The notes below the pieces were generated by a model. The model saw nothing but the letters and a program-made list of their open reading frames with translations. It was not told the DNA's origin and made no database searches. 5,626 nucleotides of DNA from Oligosphaeraceae bacterium (GTDB taxonomy: Bacteria; Verrucomicrobiota; Lentisphaeria; Oligosphaerales; Oligosphaeraceae), in NCBI GenBank assembly GCA_012515455.1, contig JAAYYJ010000210.1, positions 1-5,626 on the forward strand, read 5' to 3'. Made by a program: the position numbers and the translations under genes. Shown in pieces: positions 1 through 5,626 of this stretch; within the stretch, counting starts at the first letter, position 1, and every line of letters begins with the position of its first letter.

Positions 1-630
1 GCAATTGTCAGCGAACCGGGTTCGACCGCAGTGCCGGTGCTGCACTGCGTGACGCCCTCCAGCGAGCCCCTGCTGCCGGAAGGCTCCAGCGCCCGGCTTT
101 ATCTCGCCCATCTTGATGCCGAGCAGGAACTCCTGGCCCTGGAGGACTGCCAGTCAGTCTTTGCCTTGGACGTCCGGGGCATCGGCAAATCAGCCTCCCT
201 GAACGGCAAGCCCAACAACGGCAATCCCAATAGTGATTATCTGCATCCCTTTGGCCGGGAGTACTTTATCGAAGTCACCGCGAAAATGCTTGGAGATTCC
301 TTCCTGGGCGGCAAAATCCGCGACGTCCTGGCAACCCTGGCATTGCTGCGCAGCGCCGGCTACCACGACCTCACCCTCCACGGGCGGGGACTGGGCGGGC
401 TGCTGGCAGCGTACGCTGCCGCACTGGCACCACTGCCCATCACCAAAATCATTCTGCAGAACACCCCCCGCTCTTTCCTGGAATTGCTGCAACGCAATTT
501 CATCGCCTGTCCCCAGTCGTATCTGGTGCCGGGCTTGCTGACCGTCGGCGATCTCCCCGACCTCTATCAGTGCCTGCGACAGAACTACGCTTTGGAAATC
601 CTCGATCCCGTGCTGGATCTCCAATCCTGA
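1..630 (+). CDS. Alpha/beta-hydrolase-like protein, C-terminal part (gene begins before the window)
   Basis: The frame is open from base 1, so the gene starts upstream; a GTG at 31 is internal. The 209 visible residues look like the end of an alpha/beta-hydrolase fold of the acetyl-xylan-esterase/dienelactone-hydrolase type. A strand and loop FALDVRGIG lie at 54-62, a strand then nucleophile-elbow region LTLHGRGLGG at 124-133, and VPGLL plus DLPDL at 176-188, a C-terminal pattern I associate with hydrolase-like domains of PVC bacteria. The elbow, normally G-x-S-x-G, reads G128-R-G130-L-G132, so the nucleophile serine is glycine. No histidine follows residue 127, so the usual late catalytic histidine is also absent. 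Hydrolase activity of this domain is therefore doubtful. Any N-terminal domain or signal peptide is outside the window. The fold call is moderately firm; substrate and function are unknown. Confidence 0.6.
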   Translation, partial: AIVSEPGSTAVPVLHCVTPSSEPLLPEGSSARLYLAHLDAEQELLALEDCQSVFALDVRGIGKSASLNGKPNNGNPNSDYLHPFGREYFIEVTAKMLGDSFLGGKIRDVLATLALLRSAGYHDLTLHGRGLGGLLAAYAAALAPLPITKIILQNTPRSFLELLQRNFIACPQSYLVPGLLTVGDLPDLYQCLRQNYALEILDPVLDLQS

Positions 631-721
631 GCCAGGAGCGCCCAGCTGCCCCGGAAGCACCGCCTCACCCCGGCCCCCGTCCAGAGCCCTTCTTCCTGCC
701 TAACTGCACCATAATACCACT

Positions 722-2536
722 ATGCCACGTATCTCAAGTCTGGTCCTGCTGTGCCTGCTGGCGCTGCTGCTGTATGTGCCGGCGCTGCAGTTACGTGAAC
801 TGCGCGCCAGTGACGAAGCCGCGATGGCCGATATCGTCAGAAACATGCAGCAGAGCGGGAACTATCTGCAACCCCAGGTACAGGGAAAAGAAACCACGGC
901 ATTCCCGCTCTACCCCTGGCTGATCGCCCTCTGCTCTGGCGGAGCAGCACCGGGCAGCTTCAGTGTGCGTTTCCCAGCAGTACTATCCATCTTTGCCCTG
1001 GCATTGCTCTGCGGCTGGATGGCCGGAAAATACAAAGGCAAGCTGGCCGGATTCGTCGCCGCCGCAACCGTGCTGACTTGCTGCGCCAGCCTCCGGGTGG
1101 GCTGGCGCGGACAAAGCGAGACCCTGTTCGCGGTCCTGCTGACCGCGGCCTGGTTCGTCTGGTATCAGTACGGACCGCAGGCACAGCGCTGGCAGAGGGC
1201 CTGGGGATATGCGTTGTCGCTGGTCTTTCTGGCAGTGCTCTGCGTTGGTATCAAGGCGGTGTTCTTATTCTACCTGCCCCTGTTTTTTGCCCGCAACCCG
1301 CCTAAGTTGCTGCGGCAGCTGCAGTCCTCAACCCATCTGATTTTCCTGGCCAGCTTCTGGGCGGTGCTGCTGCTGTGGATGAAAGGCATCAGCGGACAGC
1401 CGTTCTTGAGCTGGGATGCCATCGCACTGGCCGGAGAAACACTGCCCGACGAGGGATTTTTCCGGCACCTGCTGAGTTTCCCGGCCAAGGCGCTGCTCTA
1501 TCTGCTGCCCTGGAGCCTGTTTGCCTGGGCGCCGTTCTGCCTGGCCTTGCGGCAGTTCGAACCCGTGGGGTCGCTGGGGGGATATTGCCGGGCGCTGATC
1601 CTCAGCCCGCTGCTGCTGCTCTGGCTCTGGCCCGGGATCTCGCCGTTGCTGCTTTTCCCCATCCTCGGCCCCATGGCGGTGCTGATCGGCATCCATTTCG
1701 AGATCGTGAGCTCCAGGTACCGGCAGTTCTTCAACCTCGTTAACCGCATCCTGTTGAGCGTTGCCCTGGGCGGGGGTTGCCTGGGGGCGTTATTCTGGCT
1801 GCTGGTGCTGCTGAAAAAAATCCAACTCTTCCCGTCCCAGCTGTCTGCCGGCTGGGAGGACCTGGCCGCCTTGGCCCTGACCGCCATTCTGGTAATTCTC
1901 GCGTACCTGCTGGTGGTACAGCTGCGGGCCTGCCGGAACAATGCCCTGGCTGTGCAGAACGGACTGCTGTGGGTTGTATTCTCGCACCGGGCCCTGCAGC
2001 TGGCAATCTGGTTCCCGCTCCTGTTCTGGACCATCGAAGACCGGAAACTGGCCGGACTGACCTTGGCCGGGAAGGCTCCCGTGGAAGCATTGTCACCCTT
2101 GCCGGACCCGGTCTTCGGCCGCGAGCCGATCCCTCCCCGGAGCTTGCAGGACTGCCCGGATGCCAATATGGTTTATCTGGCCAGCCCCAAAGCCTATTTG
2201 AGCGAGTGCTTCTATCTTGACAAACGAATTATCCGTATCGATAATGCTTCGCAGCTGCTGCCGGCGGGCAGTCCAGCCAGCAGCGCTGAACCCGGCGCCC
2301 TGCCGGTGGTCTATCTGCTCAACCATCGCTACCCGGCAGTTCCCGCCTGGTCCTGGGAGCCGCTGAGCCTGTCCGTAAATCTGGCGGAACGGCGGGCGTG
2401 GCATTTCTCCTGGCCCAGTCAGAACAACAGCTACCGCTTTGTGATCAGCCGCAGGTGGCCGGAGAATGTCAGCCGCAGCGCCGGCAACGGCAATGGCCAT
2501 CCCCTGCGACTATACCGCGGACAGCCCAAAAACTAA
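722..2536 (+). CDS. ArnT/PMT-type membrane glycosyltransferase (GT39/GT83-like)
   Basis: This 604-residue polytopic membrane protein has roughly 12 hydrophobic segments (about 5-22, 84-102, 108-125, 133-148, 162-190, 205-222, 252-276, 288-326, 343-364, 380-401, 412-435) and a soluble C-terminal part from about 440, the general layout of ArnT-like enzymes. After the first membrane segment comes ASDEAAMADIVRNM (29-42), then SGNYLQP (45-51) and FPLYPWL (61-67). This matches the family's first extracytoplasmic loop, where an acidic DE pair (D31, E32) is catalytic. Such enzymes move a sugar from a polyprenyl-phosphate carrier to lipid A, protein or another envelope acceptor on the outer face of the inner membrane; donor and acceptor here cannot be told. 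The usual KPPL-like motif is replaced by TAFPLYPW. The ATG at 722 is the first plausible start after an in-frame TAA at 701; no clear Shine-Dalgarno is seen. It lies 91 bases after the hydrolase-like gene and 38 before rlmN. Confidence 0.8.
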   Translation: MPRISSLVLLCLLALLLYVPALQLRELRASDEAAMADIVRNMQQSGNYLQPQVQGKETTAFPLYPWLIALCSGGAAPGSFSVRFPAVLSIFALALLCGWMAGKYKGKLAGFVAAATVLTCCASLRVGWRGQSETLFAVLLTAAWFVWYQYGPQAQRWQRAWGYALSLVFLAVLCVGIKAVFLFYLPLFFARNPPKLLRQLQSSTHLIFLASFWAVLLLWMKGISGQPFLSWDAIALAGETLPDEGFFRHLLSFPAKALLYLLPWSLFAWAPFCLALRQFEPVGSLGGYCRALILSPLLLLWLWPGISPLLLFPILGPMAVLIGIHFEIVSSRYRQFFNLVNRILLSVALGGGCLGALFWLLVLLKKIQLFPSQLSAGWEDLAALALTAILVILAYLLVVQLRACRNNALAVQNGLLWVVFSHRALQLAIWFPLLFWTIEDRKLAGLTLAGKAPVEALSPLPDPVFGREPIPPRSLQDCPDANMVYLASPKAYLSECFYLDKRIIRIDNASQLLPAGSPASSAEPGALPVVYLLNHRYPAVPAWSWEPLSLSVNLAERRAWHFSWPSQNNSYRFVISRRWPENVSRSAGNGNGHPLRLYRGQPKN

Positions 2537-2574
2537 TCCCACGTTCCCGCCCACTAGGGGCACCAACCCAGACC

Positions 2575-3630
2575 ATGAGCACGCTCACCAATATCAAAGA
2601 CCTGGATCAGGAGGCATTGACGGCCTTCCTCGGCCAGCATGGCTTCCCGTCTTTTCGCTACCAGCAAATCATGGACTGGCTGTACCAGAAATGGTGCGCG
2701 GACTTCAAGGCCATGAGCAATCTGCCCAAAGACCTGCAGGAATTGCTGGTCGGGCACTTCCGGGCCTCCTCGCTGCAGGTCGAGAATACCCAGCAGGCCG
2801 AGGATGGGACGATCAAATGGCTGTGCCGGCTGGCCGATGGTGAAACCATCGAGACGGTCCTGATCCCGGCGCCGGAACGCTCGACCGTCTGCATCAGCAC
2901 CCAGGTCGGCTGCGCTGTGCGCTGCGCGTTCTGTGCCAGCGGCAAGCAGGGACTGGTCCGCAATCTCAGCCGCAGCGAAATCGTCGACCAGGTGCTGCTG
3001 GCCTGCCGCTGCCAGAATAAAAAAATCACCAACGTGGTGGTAATGGGCATGGGCGAACCCATGCATAATCTGGAGAACCTGCTGCCGGCCCTGGAACTGC
3101 TCAGCGCCCCCGGGGTTTTCGGCCTGGGCGCCCGGCATATCACGGTCTCGACCAGCGGTGTAGTCGCCGGCATCAGAGCCTTGGCCGATTGCGGAAGGGC
3201 CTGGAACCTCGCCATATCCCTGCATGCCACCAGTGATGAACAGCGCAGCAGGATCATCCCCCCGCAATACCGCTGCCCGATCGCCGATATCCTCAGCGCT
3301 TGCGAATATTTCCGGAAACGTACCAACCGCATGCCGACCCTGGAATACGCACTGCTGGCCGGCATCAACGACCGCGCTGAAGACGCGACCCAGCTGGCGC
3401 ACCTGGCCCGGCAGTTCCACGCCAAGGTCAATCTGATCCCCTGCAACGATGGCACGGCCAGATACCAGGCCCCCACCCCTGCGCATTGCCGCCAATTCCT
3501 GGAGCTTCTCCTGCGGTTCGGCACTCAGGCCACTCTGCGCCTGCGCAAGGGCGGGAGCATTCAGGCCGCCTGCGGACAACTACGCCAGCAAAACCAGCCG
3601 CCAGCGCAAGGCAGCCACAGCCCTAGCTGA
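2575..3630 (+). CDS. rlmN: 23S rRNA (adenine-2503-C2)-methyltransferase RlmN, radical SAM
   Basis: The 351-residue product has the normal RlmN length and methylates C2 of A2503 in 23S rRNA; in E. coli it also methylates A37 of some tRNAs. The radical-SAM CxxxCxxC cluster ligands are C113, C117 and C120 in VGCAVRCAFCASG. C106 and C333 (in IQAACGQL) match the two catalytic cysteines of the mechanism, E. coli C118 and C355; the latter becomes methylated. GMGEP, the SAM-contacting motif, is at 158-162. An N-terminal accessory domain (about 1-95, including FRYQQIMDWLYQK) fits RlmN rather than a truncated relative. All key residues are present, so it should be active. The ATG at 2575 is chosen because residues align from there and AGGGG (2556-2560) lies 14 bases upstream, a long and weak Shine-Dalgarno spacing. 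A Cfr-type C8 methylase is less likely because the sequence carries the RlmN-typical FCASGKQGLVRNL and AACGQL motifs. Confidence 0.96.
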   Translation: MSTLTNIKDLDQEALTAFLGQHGFPSFRYQQIMDWLYQKWCADFKAMSNLPKDLQELLVGHFRASSLQVENTQQAEDGTIKWLCRLADGETIETVLIPAPERSTVCISTQVGCAVRCAFCASGKQGLVRNLSRSEIVDQVLLACRCQNKKITNVVVMGMGEPMHNLENLLPALELLSAPGVFGLGARHITVSTSGVVAGIRALADCGRAWNLAISLHATSDEQRSRIIPPQYRCPIADILSACEYFRKRTNRMPTLEYALLAGINDRAEDATQLAHLARQFHAKVNLIPCNDGTARYQAPTPAHCRQFLELLLRFGTQATLRLRKGGSIQAACGQLRQQNQPPAQGSHSPS

Positions 3631-3641
3631 GCGGCCCTCAG
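3627..3641. other. Inverted repeat spanning the two convergent stop codons
   Basis: CTGAG (3627-3631) and CTCAG (3637-3641) form a perfect 5-base-pair stem around a 5-base CGGCC loop. The left arm contains the rlmN TGA stop and the right arm contains the gdhA stop in antisense. Neither side is followed by a T-tract, so it is not a classical intrinsic terminator. Part of the complementarity is automatic, because two convergent TGA codons always pair; only the outer C-G pairs are extra. A role in transcription ending is a guess. Confidence 0.25.
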
Positions 3642-4978
3642 ACCAGACCTTGCTCCAGCATCGAATTGGCGACTTTCAGAAAACTGCAGATATTGGCACC
3701 GACCATATAATTGCCCGGGCAGCCGTATTTCTCTGCCGTCTGGTAGCAGTTCTTGTGGATATTGATCATAATCTGGTGCAGCCGCTGCTCCACGTCCTCG
3801 CGCGTCCAGGACAGACGAGTGCTGTTCTGGCTCATCTCCAGACCCGAGGTGGCCACTCCGCCGGCATTCGCCGCCTTGCCTGGTGCATACAGTATGCCGG
3901 CCTGCTGAAAGAGCTCGATCGCCTCGGGCGTGCAGGGCATATTCGCGCCCTCGCAAACCAGCTTGCAGCCCTGCCGCAGCAGCTCTTGCGCGTCCTGGCC
4001 GTTGATTTCATTCTCGGTGGCGGAGGGGAAAGCGCAGTCGCAGGGTACAAACCAGGGGCGCACGCCTTCCCGGTAGACGGCCTTGAAAGTATCCGCATAT
4101 TCCTTGATCCGCCCCCGGCGCTTGTTCTTCAAATCCATGACCCAGGCCAGTTTCTCGGCATTGATGCCCTCGGGATCATAGATGCTGCCGTCGGAGTCCG
4201 ACAAGGTCACCACCTTCGCACCCAGCTGCAGCAGCTTCTCCGTGGTGTACTGCGCGACATTGCCGGAGCCAGAGACCGCACAGACCTTGCCGGTCAAATC
4301 CTCGCCCCGCATCTTGAGCATCTCGTGGGAAAAGAACACCGCACCGTAGCCGGTGGCCTCAGGACGGATCAGAGAACCACCCCAGTTCACCGACTTGCCT
4401 GTGATCACGCCGTTGAATTTGTTGGTCAGGCGCTTGTACTGGCCGAATAAATAGCCGATCTCACGAGCCCCGACCCCGATGTCCCCGGCCGGAATATCGG
4501 TGTCCGGACCGATGTGCCGGAACAGCTCGCTCATAAAGGCCTGGCAAAAACGCATAATCTCGCGATCCGAACGGTCCTTGGGATCAAAGTCCGCACCGCC
4601 CTTGCCACCACCCATGGGCAGGGTGGTCAAGGCATTCTTGAAAACCTGCTCAAAACCCAGAAACCGCAATATACTGGTGTTCACGCCAGGATGAAAACGC
4701 AGTCCCCCCTTGTATGGACCTATCGCACTGTTGTACTCAATCCGGCAGCCGCGATTCACATGCACCTGGCCAGAGTCGTCCTCCCAGGTCACCCGAAACA
4801 TGATCTGACGCTCCGGCTCCACCAGACGCTCCAAAATCCCATGCCGGGCATAGTGAGGATGTGCTTTTAACGCCGGAACCAGAGAGAGCAGTACTTCCTG
4901 AACCGCTTGGTAAAACTCCGGCTGACCATGATTGCGAACCGCTACCGATTCTAAAACCGAATTGACATAATCGTGCAT
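3638..4978 (-). CDS. gdhA: NADP-type glutamate dehydrogenase
   Basis: The 446-residue protein matches the hexameric small-subunit GDH family (E. coli GdhA is 447). It catalyses reversible reductive amination of 2-oxoglutarate with ammonium to L-glutamate in the cytoplasm. The N-terminal substrate domain shows GPYKGGLRFHP (87-97), K114 in VFKNALTTLPMGGGKGG, the catalytic lysine K126 and PAGDIGVGAREIGYL with catalytic D166. The Rossmann domain has GSGNVA (237-242) followed by SDSDG (260-264), close to the SDS-G pattern of NADP enzymes such as E. coli, so NADP preference is inferred. The C-terminal part includes EGANMPCTPEA, APGKAANAGGVATSGLEMSQN and VGANI. Where E. coli has PCATQNE this protein has PSATENE (318-324). 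The start at 4978 fits family length and is preceded by AGGGGG with a 5-base spacer; an in-frame TTG at 5044 would add 22 unconserved residues. It is monocistronic, converging on rlmN with 7 bases between stops and divergent from argH. Confidence 0.96.
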   Translation of the reverse strand: MHDYVNSVLESVAVRNHGQPEFYQAVQEVLLSLVPALKAHPHYARHGILERLVEPERQIMFRVTWEDDSGQVHVNRGCRIEYNSAIGPYKGGLRFHPGVNTSILRFLGFEQVFKNALTTLPMGGGKGGADFDPKDRSDREIMRFCQAFMSELFRHIGPDTDIPAGDIGVGAREIGYLFGQYKRLTNKFNGVITGKSVNWGGSLIRPEATGYGAVFFSHEMLKMRGEDLTGKVCAVSGSGNVAQYTTEKLLQLGAKVVTLSDSDGSIYDPEGINAEKLAWVMDLKNKRRGRIKEYADTFKAVYREGVRPWFVPCDCAFPSATENEINGQDAQELLRQGCKLVCEGANMPCTPEAIELFQQAGILYAPGKAANAGGVATSGLEMSQNSTRLSWTREDVEQRLHQIMINIHKNCYQTAEKYGCPGNYMVGANICSFLKVANSMLEQGLV

Positions 4979-4983
4979 CAATA

Positions 4984-4989
4984 CCCCCT
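4984..4989 (-). promoter_or_regulatory. Ribosome binding site of gdhA
   Basis: On the minus strand AGGGGG lies 5 bases before the ATG at 4978. It supports this start over the upstream in-frame TTG at 5044. Confidence 0.7.
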
Positions 4990-5007
4990 GAGATAAACAA
5001 GTGTATG

Positions 5008-5039
5008 GATAGGTGATAAAAACTGGTTCTATCTTATCA
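5008..5039. repeat. Overlapping inverted repeats (GATAG/CTATC and TGATAA/TTATCA), possible operator
   Basis: GATAG (5008-5012) is matched by CTATC (5029-5033), and TGATAA (5014-5019) is matched by TTATCA (5034-5039). The spacing between partners is nearly equal (16 and 14 bases), so GATAG-x-TGATAA and CTATCTTATCA are two half-sites in the same order but mirror-complemented element by element. A further GATAA lies at 4992-4996. The arms cover the proposed -10 and -35 of gdhA, which is where a repressor would act. No known regulator box was recognised. Confidence 0.3.
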
Positions 5040-5040
5040 A
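5013..5040 (-). promoter_or_regulatory. Candidate sigma-70-type promoter of gdhA
   Basis: Read on the minus strand, TTGATA (5040-5035; five of six matches to TTGACA) and TATCAC (5018-5013; four of six to TATAAT) are separated by 16 bases. A start of transcription near 5006 would give a leader of about 30 bases containing the gdhA ribosome binding site. The stretch is visibly richer in A+T than the flanking genes, as expected for a promoter. The -10 match is modest, so this is a by-eye proposal. Confidence 0.3.
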
Positions 5041-5071
5041 GCAATTAACATGCCATAAATAACAGGAGAGA

Positions 5072-5278
5072 ATGCTTGAATCACAGTACGATTTTGTAAA
5101 AAACCACTCCGAGAATTTTACAATTGCGTATGATATTTACCGGCTCTGCGGCCTCCCTGAGGGACTTTTTCTCTCCCCCGGCGTTGATTTTCCCCTCTCC
5201 GATTGTTATTCCGGCAAAGTCGGTTATTTTATGGCAGTTACCGCCAGTTCTTTTCCACCGTCAGTTGCTGAGGAGTGA
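5072..5278 (+). CDS. Doubtful small ORF in the argH leader (68 residues, unrecognised)
   Basis: This ORF encodes 68 residues beginning MLESQYDFVKNHSEN. It is soluble in appearance, with two cysteines, many aromatic residues and no motif I recognise. In favour: AGGAGAG (5064-5070) lies just upstream, and its TGA ends 6 bases before the argH ATG, inside the argH ribosome binding region, an arrangement suited to translational coupling. Against: AGGAG is only 3 bases from the ATG, which is closer than usual; G or C at third codon positions is about 46 percent (31 of 68), well below the G/C-rich codon endings of the neighbours; and the frame spans a region expected to be regulatory. It holds only one arginine, so an arginine-codon attenuation peptide of the classical type is not suggested. 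It may be a real small gene, a leader peptide or chance. Confidence 0.27.
   Translation: MLESQYDFVKNHSENFTIAYDIYRLCGLPEGLFLSPGVDFPLSDCYSGKVGYFMAVTASSFPPSVAEE
5271..5275 (+). promoter_or_regulatory. Ribosome binding site of argH
   Basis: AGGAG sits 9 bases before the argH ATG at 5285 and fixes that start. It overlaps the last codons of the upstream small ORF (stop at 5276-5278). Confidence 0.7.
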
Positions 5279-5284
5279 CTTTTT

Positions 5285-5626
5285 ATGGCTCTATGGAGCG
5301 GCAGATTTTCCCGCGGCACCGATAATCTGGTGCAGGCTTTTTCCGAATCAATATCCTATGACCGCCGCCTGTACCCTTATGATATCCAGGGCAGCATTGC
5401 GCATGCCCGGATGCTGGGTCGGCAGGGTATTATCCCCCAGCAGGATGCCGATAGCATTATCGCCGGCCTGGAGCAGGTCCGGGCCGAAATCGAGTCCGGC
5501 GCTTTCGTCTTCCAGACTGAACTGGAGGATATCCACATGAATATCGAGGCCCGGCTGATTGCTTTGATCGGCCCTGCCGGCGCCCGCCTGCATACCGGGC
5601 GCAGCCGCAACGACCAGATCGCCACC
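5285..5626 (+). CDS. argH: Argininosuccinate lyase, N-terminal 114 residues (runs off the window)
   Basis: ArgH splits argininosuccinate into arginine and fumarate, the last step of arginine synthesis, in the cytoplasm as a homotetramer of the fumarase/aspartase superfamily. The visible part begins MALWSGRFSRGTDNLV, the typical ArgH start (W-x-GRF), continues with a conserved helical stretch containing DRRLYPYDIQGSIAHARML (26-44) and EDIHMNIEARL (81-91), and reaches HTGRSRNDQ (103-111), the signature whose serine, arginine and asparagine contact substrate. The family is about 460 residues, so roughly a quarter is present; the catalytic serine loop (GSSxMPxKxNP) lies beyond the window. The start is supported by AGGAG at 9 bases. 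Divergence from gdhA links the gene to glutamate supply. Confidence 0.95.
   Translation, partial: MALWSGRFSRGTDNLVQAFSESISYDRRLYPYDIQGSIAHARMLGRQGIIPQQDADSIIAGLEQVRAEIESGAFVFQTELEDIHMNIEARLIALIGPAGARLHTGRSRNDQIAT

Larger units (their letters stand above)
4979..5284. promoter_or_regulatory. Divergent gdhA-argH intergenic region and argH leader
   Basis: These 306 bases separate the divergent gdhA and argH starts and are less G+C-rich than the genes around them. They hold the gdhA ribosome binding site and candidate promoter, the GATAA/TTATC repeats, a doubtful 68-codon ORF (5072-5278) and the argH ribosome binding site. I could not find a convincing sigma-70 promoter for argH; a lone TATGAT at 5129-5134 resembles a -10 but has no good -35 at proper spacing. 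No riboswitch class was recognised. If argH transcription starts in the A+T-rich part near 5000-5060, its leader exceeds 200 bases. Confidence 0.5.

Noticed and set aside
631..721. Possible terminator or promoter between the hydrolase-like gene and the glycosyltransferase
   Set aside because: I see only a C-rich stretch with no stable hairpin followed by T residues and no convincing promoter hexamers.
1498..2166. Minus-strand ORF of 222 codons opposite the glycosyltransferase
   Set aside because: It is a shadow frame of a convincing membrane protein and shows no motif.
2398..2574. Upstream in-frame extension of rlmN by 59 codons
   Set aside because: It overlaps the end of the glycosyltransferase gene and its residues do not resemble RlmN. 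The ATG at 2575 gives the normal length.
2554..3579. Minus-strand ORF of 341 codons opposite rlmN
   Set aside because: It is antisense to a clearly recognised rlmN with all catalytic motifs. Its product is low in structure and rich in G, A and Q, as expected from a G+C-rich shadow frame.
3449..4450. Plus-strand ORF of 333 codons overlapping the rlmN end and opposite gdhA
   Set aside because: It is a shadow of gdhA, whose conserved GDH motifs run through the same bases; no recognisable domain is present.
4979..5044. Upstream TTG start adding 22 residues to gdhA
   Set aside because: The added residues are not GDH-like, and the ATG at 4978 has an AGGGGG site at proper spacing. The extension would also cover the likely promoter.
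5124..5540. Plus-strand ORF of 138 codons over the argH start
   Set aside because: It is out of frame with argH, whose start, ribosome binding site and conserved residues are clear.
1..5626. Mobile element, CRISPR array, tRNA or a novel system
   Set aside because: No repeat arrays, transposase or integrase motifs, cloverleaf-like segments or unusual gene clusters were seen; all large genes belong to familiar families.

Overview
The window is a G+C-rich bacterial chromosomal segment carrying ordinary housekeeping and cell-envelope genes. In order it holds the 3' end of an alpha/beta-hydrolase-like gene (+), a polytopic ArnT/PMT-type glycosyltransferase (+), rlmN (+), an NADP-type glutamate dehydrogenase gdhA (-), a short A+T-richer divergent intergenic region with a doubtful 68-codon ORF (+), and the 5' end of argH (+). 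I see no tRNA, rRNA, insertion sequence, CRISPR array, integrase or defence gene.

The organism is most likely Gram-negative, and I lean towards the PVC superphylum, perhaps a Lentisphaerota-type bacterium. The reasons are the RlmN variant reading FCASGKQGLVRNL, the serine-less hydrolase domain ending in a VPG...DLPDL motif, and the ArnT-like enzyme. This is an impression from protein flavour, not a computed placement.

Positions 1-3630 are three same-strand genes with gaps of 91 and 38 bases and no evident terminator between them, so they may be co-transcribed. The first two could concern envelope or glycan work, and rlmN is a translation-fidelity gene that may simply have been caught in the same transcript. 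rlmN and gdhA converge with only 7 bases between their stop codons, and a small hairpin spans both stops.

gdhA and argH diverge from a 306-base region (4979-5284). GdhA makes glutamate, the precursor and amino donor for arginine, and ArgH performs the last step of arginine synthesis, so the pairing makes metabolic sense. The region contains repeated GATAA/TTATC elements overlapping a candidate gdhA promoter, and a leader of more than 200 bases before argH that is open in one frame.

Nothing here looks like a new biological system. The items most worth a second look are the catalytically degenerate hydrolase domain, the argH leader with its small ORF, and the gdhA operator-like repeats.
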